Below are positions 4,498-5,082 of a DNA stretch of 5,082 bases, in pieces. Numbering within the stretch: position 1 is the first letter of the stretch; every line of letters begins with the position of its first letter. The notes below the pieces were generated by a model that ran no database searches, had not been told where the DNA came from, and saw nothing but the letters and a program-made list of their open reading frames with translations. Source of the stretch: Actinomycetota bacterium (GTDB taxonomy: Bacteria; Actinomycetota; AC-67); contig VAYV01000283.1 in NCBI GenBank assembly GCA_005883175.1, positions 1 through 5,082 of the forward strand, given 5' to 3'. A program made the translations under genes and the position numbers.

Positions 4498-5082
4498 CAA
4501 CGGTTACAAAACCCGAGCAGACCCAGATCGATAACGCGAACGCATCCGGCAAGCAGCCGGTCATGTTCGTACACGGATTGTGGCTCCTGGGGAGCAGCTG
4601 GGATCCATGGGCGAAGTTGTTCGAGTCCGAAGGGTTCGCCGCGCTCACACCAGGCTGGCCGGACGATCCCGACACCGTCGAAGAAGCCAAGCAGCACCCC
4701 GAGGTATTTGCGAAGAAATCGATTGCAGAGGTCGCCGATCACTTCGGTGAGATCGCATCGAGCTTGAAGAAGAAGCCCGCCATCATCGGACACTCTTTCG
4801 GCGGACTCATGACCGAGATCCTGGCGGGACGCGGTCTTTCTGCCGTATCGGTTGCGATCTCGCCCGCGCCGTTCCGAGGTGTGTTGCCGCTTCCGATCTC
4901 AGCCCTGCGGTCGTCCTCGCCGGTCCTCAAGAACCCCAACAACCGGCACCGCGCCGTTCCGCTCACCTACGACCAGTTCCGCTACGCGTTCGCGAATGCG
5001 GTCGACGAGAACGAGGCGAAAGCGCTGTACGAAAAATTCGCCGTGCCGGCACCGGGGGAACCGCTGTTCCAGGCCGCAGCTG
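4494..5082 (+). CDS. Alpha/beta hydrolase, partial, runs past window end
   Basis: The first 196 residues of an alpha/beta hydrolase are present; the gene continues beyond the right edge. Landmarks in order are the strand and oxyanion-hole loop PVMFVHGLWLLGSSWDPW (22-39), GFAALTPGWPDDP (47-59), and the nucleophile elbow PAIIGHSFGGLM (95-106) with catalytic Ser101 in GHSFG. A lid-like region with ISPAPFRGVLPLPISALR (122-139) and LTYDQFRYAFANAVDENEA (157-175) follows. The catalytic acid and histidine should lie downstream. The substrate is not predictable from this part; the family includes esterases, epoxide hydrolases and haloperoxidase-like enzymes. There is no signal peptide: the N-terminus is polar, so it is probably cytosolic. 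Its ATG overlaps the stop of the frame at 4381-4497, suggesting coupling to the upstream short ORF. Confidence 0.87.
   Translation, partial: MTTVTKPEQTQIDNANASGKQPVMFVHGLWLLGSSWDPWAKLFESEGFAALTPGWPDDPDTVEEAKQHPEVFAKKSIAEVADHFGEIASSLKKKPAIIGHSFGGLMTEILAGRGLSAVSVAISPAPFRGVLPLPISALRSSSPVLKNPNNRHRAVPLTYDQFRYAFANAVDENEAKALYEKFAVPAPGEPLFQAAA

Noticed and set aside
4415..4534. A 39-residue plus-strand ORF starting ATG AGA CGA overlapping the hydrolase start
   Set aside because: No ribosome binding site, basic low-complexity product, and it runs out of frame into the hydrolase coding sequence.
1..5082. CRISPR array, tRNA, rRNA, insertion sequence or attachment site
   Set aside because: No regularly spaced repeats, tRNA-like cloverleaf, transposase motifs or long terminal inverted repeats were seen on either strand.

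Overview
The window is about 5.1 kb of GC-rich DNA, dense in CGCG and CGATCG words. The gene content points to an Actinomycetota-like bacterium, probably from an environmental genome: a class III adenylate cyclase with the actinobacterial-type N-terminal regulatory domain, a DksA/TraR-like protein whose zinc cysteines are all replaced, an F420/FMN split-barrel protein and a bacterial lipase maturation factor. This placement is inferred from family knowledge, not from a search.

Layout. On the minus strand, 1-822 is a class III adenylate/guanylate cyclase running off the left edge; its reading frame breaks between the regulatory and catalytic domains. A 234-bp divergent region (823-1056) rich in inverted repeats follows. 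A plus-strand pair comes next: an intact pyridoxamine-5'-phosphate-oxidase-like split-barrel gene (1057-1473) that overlaps by ATGA a lipase maturation factor family gene (1470-2788), which is also broken in frame. Converging on it with a 9-bp gap is a minus-strand pair: a Cys-less DksA/TraR-like gene (3444-3782), then a class I SAM methyltransferase (2798-3430). A 184-bp divergent region (3783-3966) leads to a plus-strand group: a UBP-type zinc-finger protein (3967-4335), a short unrecognised ORF that looks frame-shifted at a GC-dinucleotide run (4347-4497), and an alpha/beta hydrolase (4494 to the right edge).

The most notable signal is three apparent reading-frame lesions in 5 kb. In the cyclase and the lipase maturation factor, conserved family segments are missing at the junction, so these are internal deletions of lengths not divisible by three rather than single-base slips. 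The cyclase loses the first metal-binding aspartate motif; the lipase maturation factor loses roughly one transmembrane segment and its following loop. The third lesion fits a 2-bp loss in a (GC)5 run. Either this is a decaying locus or the assembly is faulty here; reads must decide. I did not find a convincing novel defence, mobile or RNA system.
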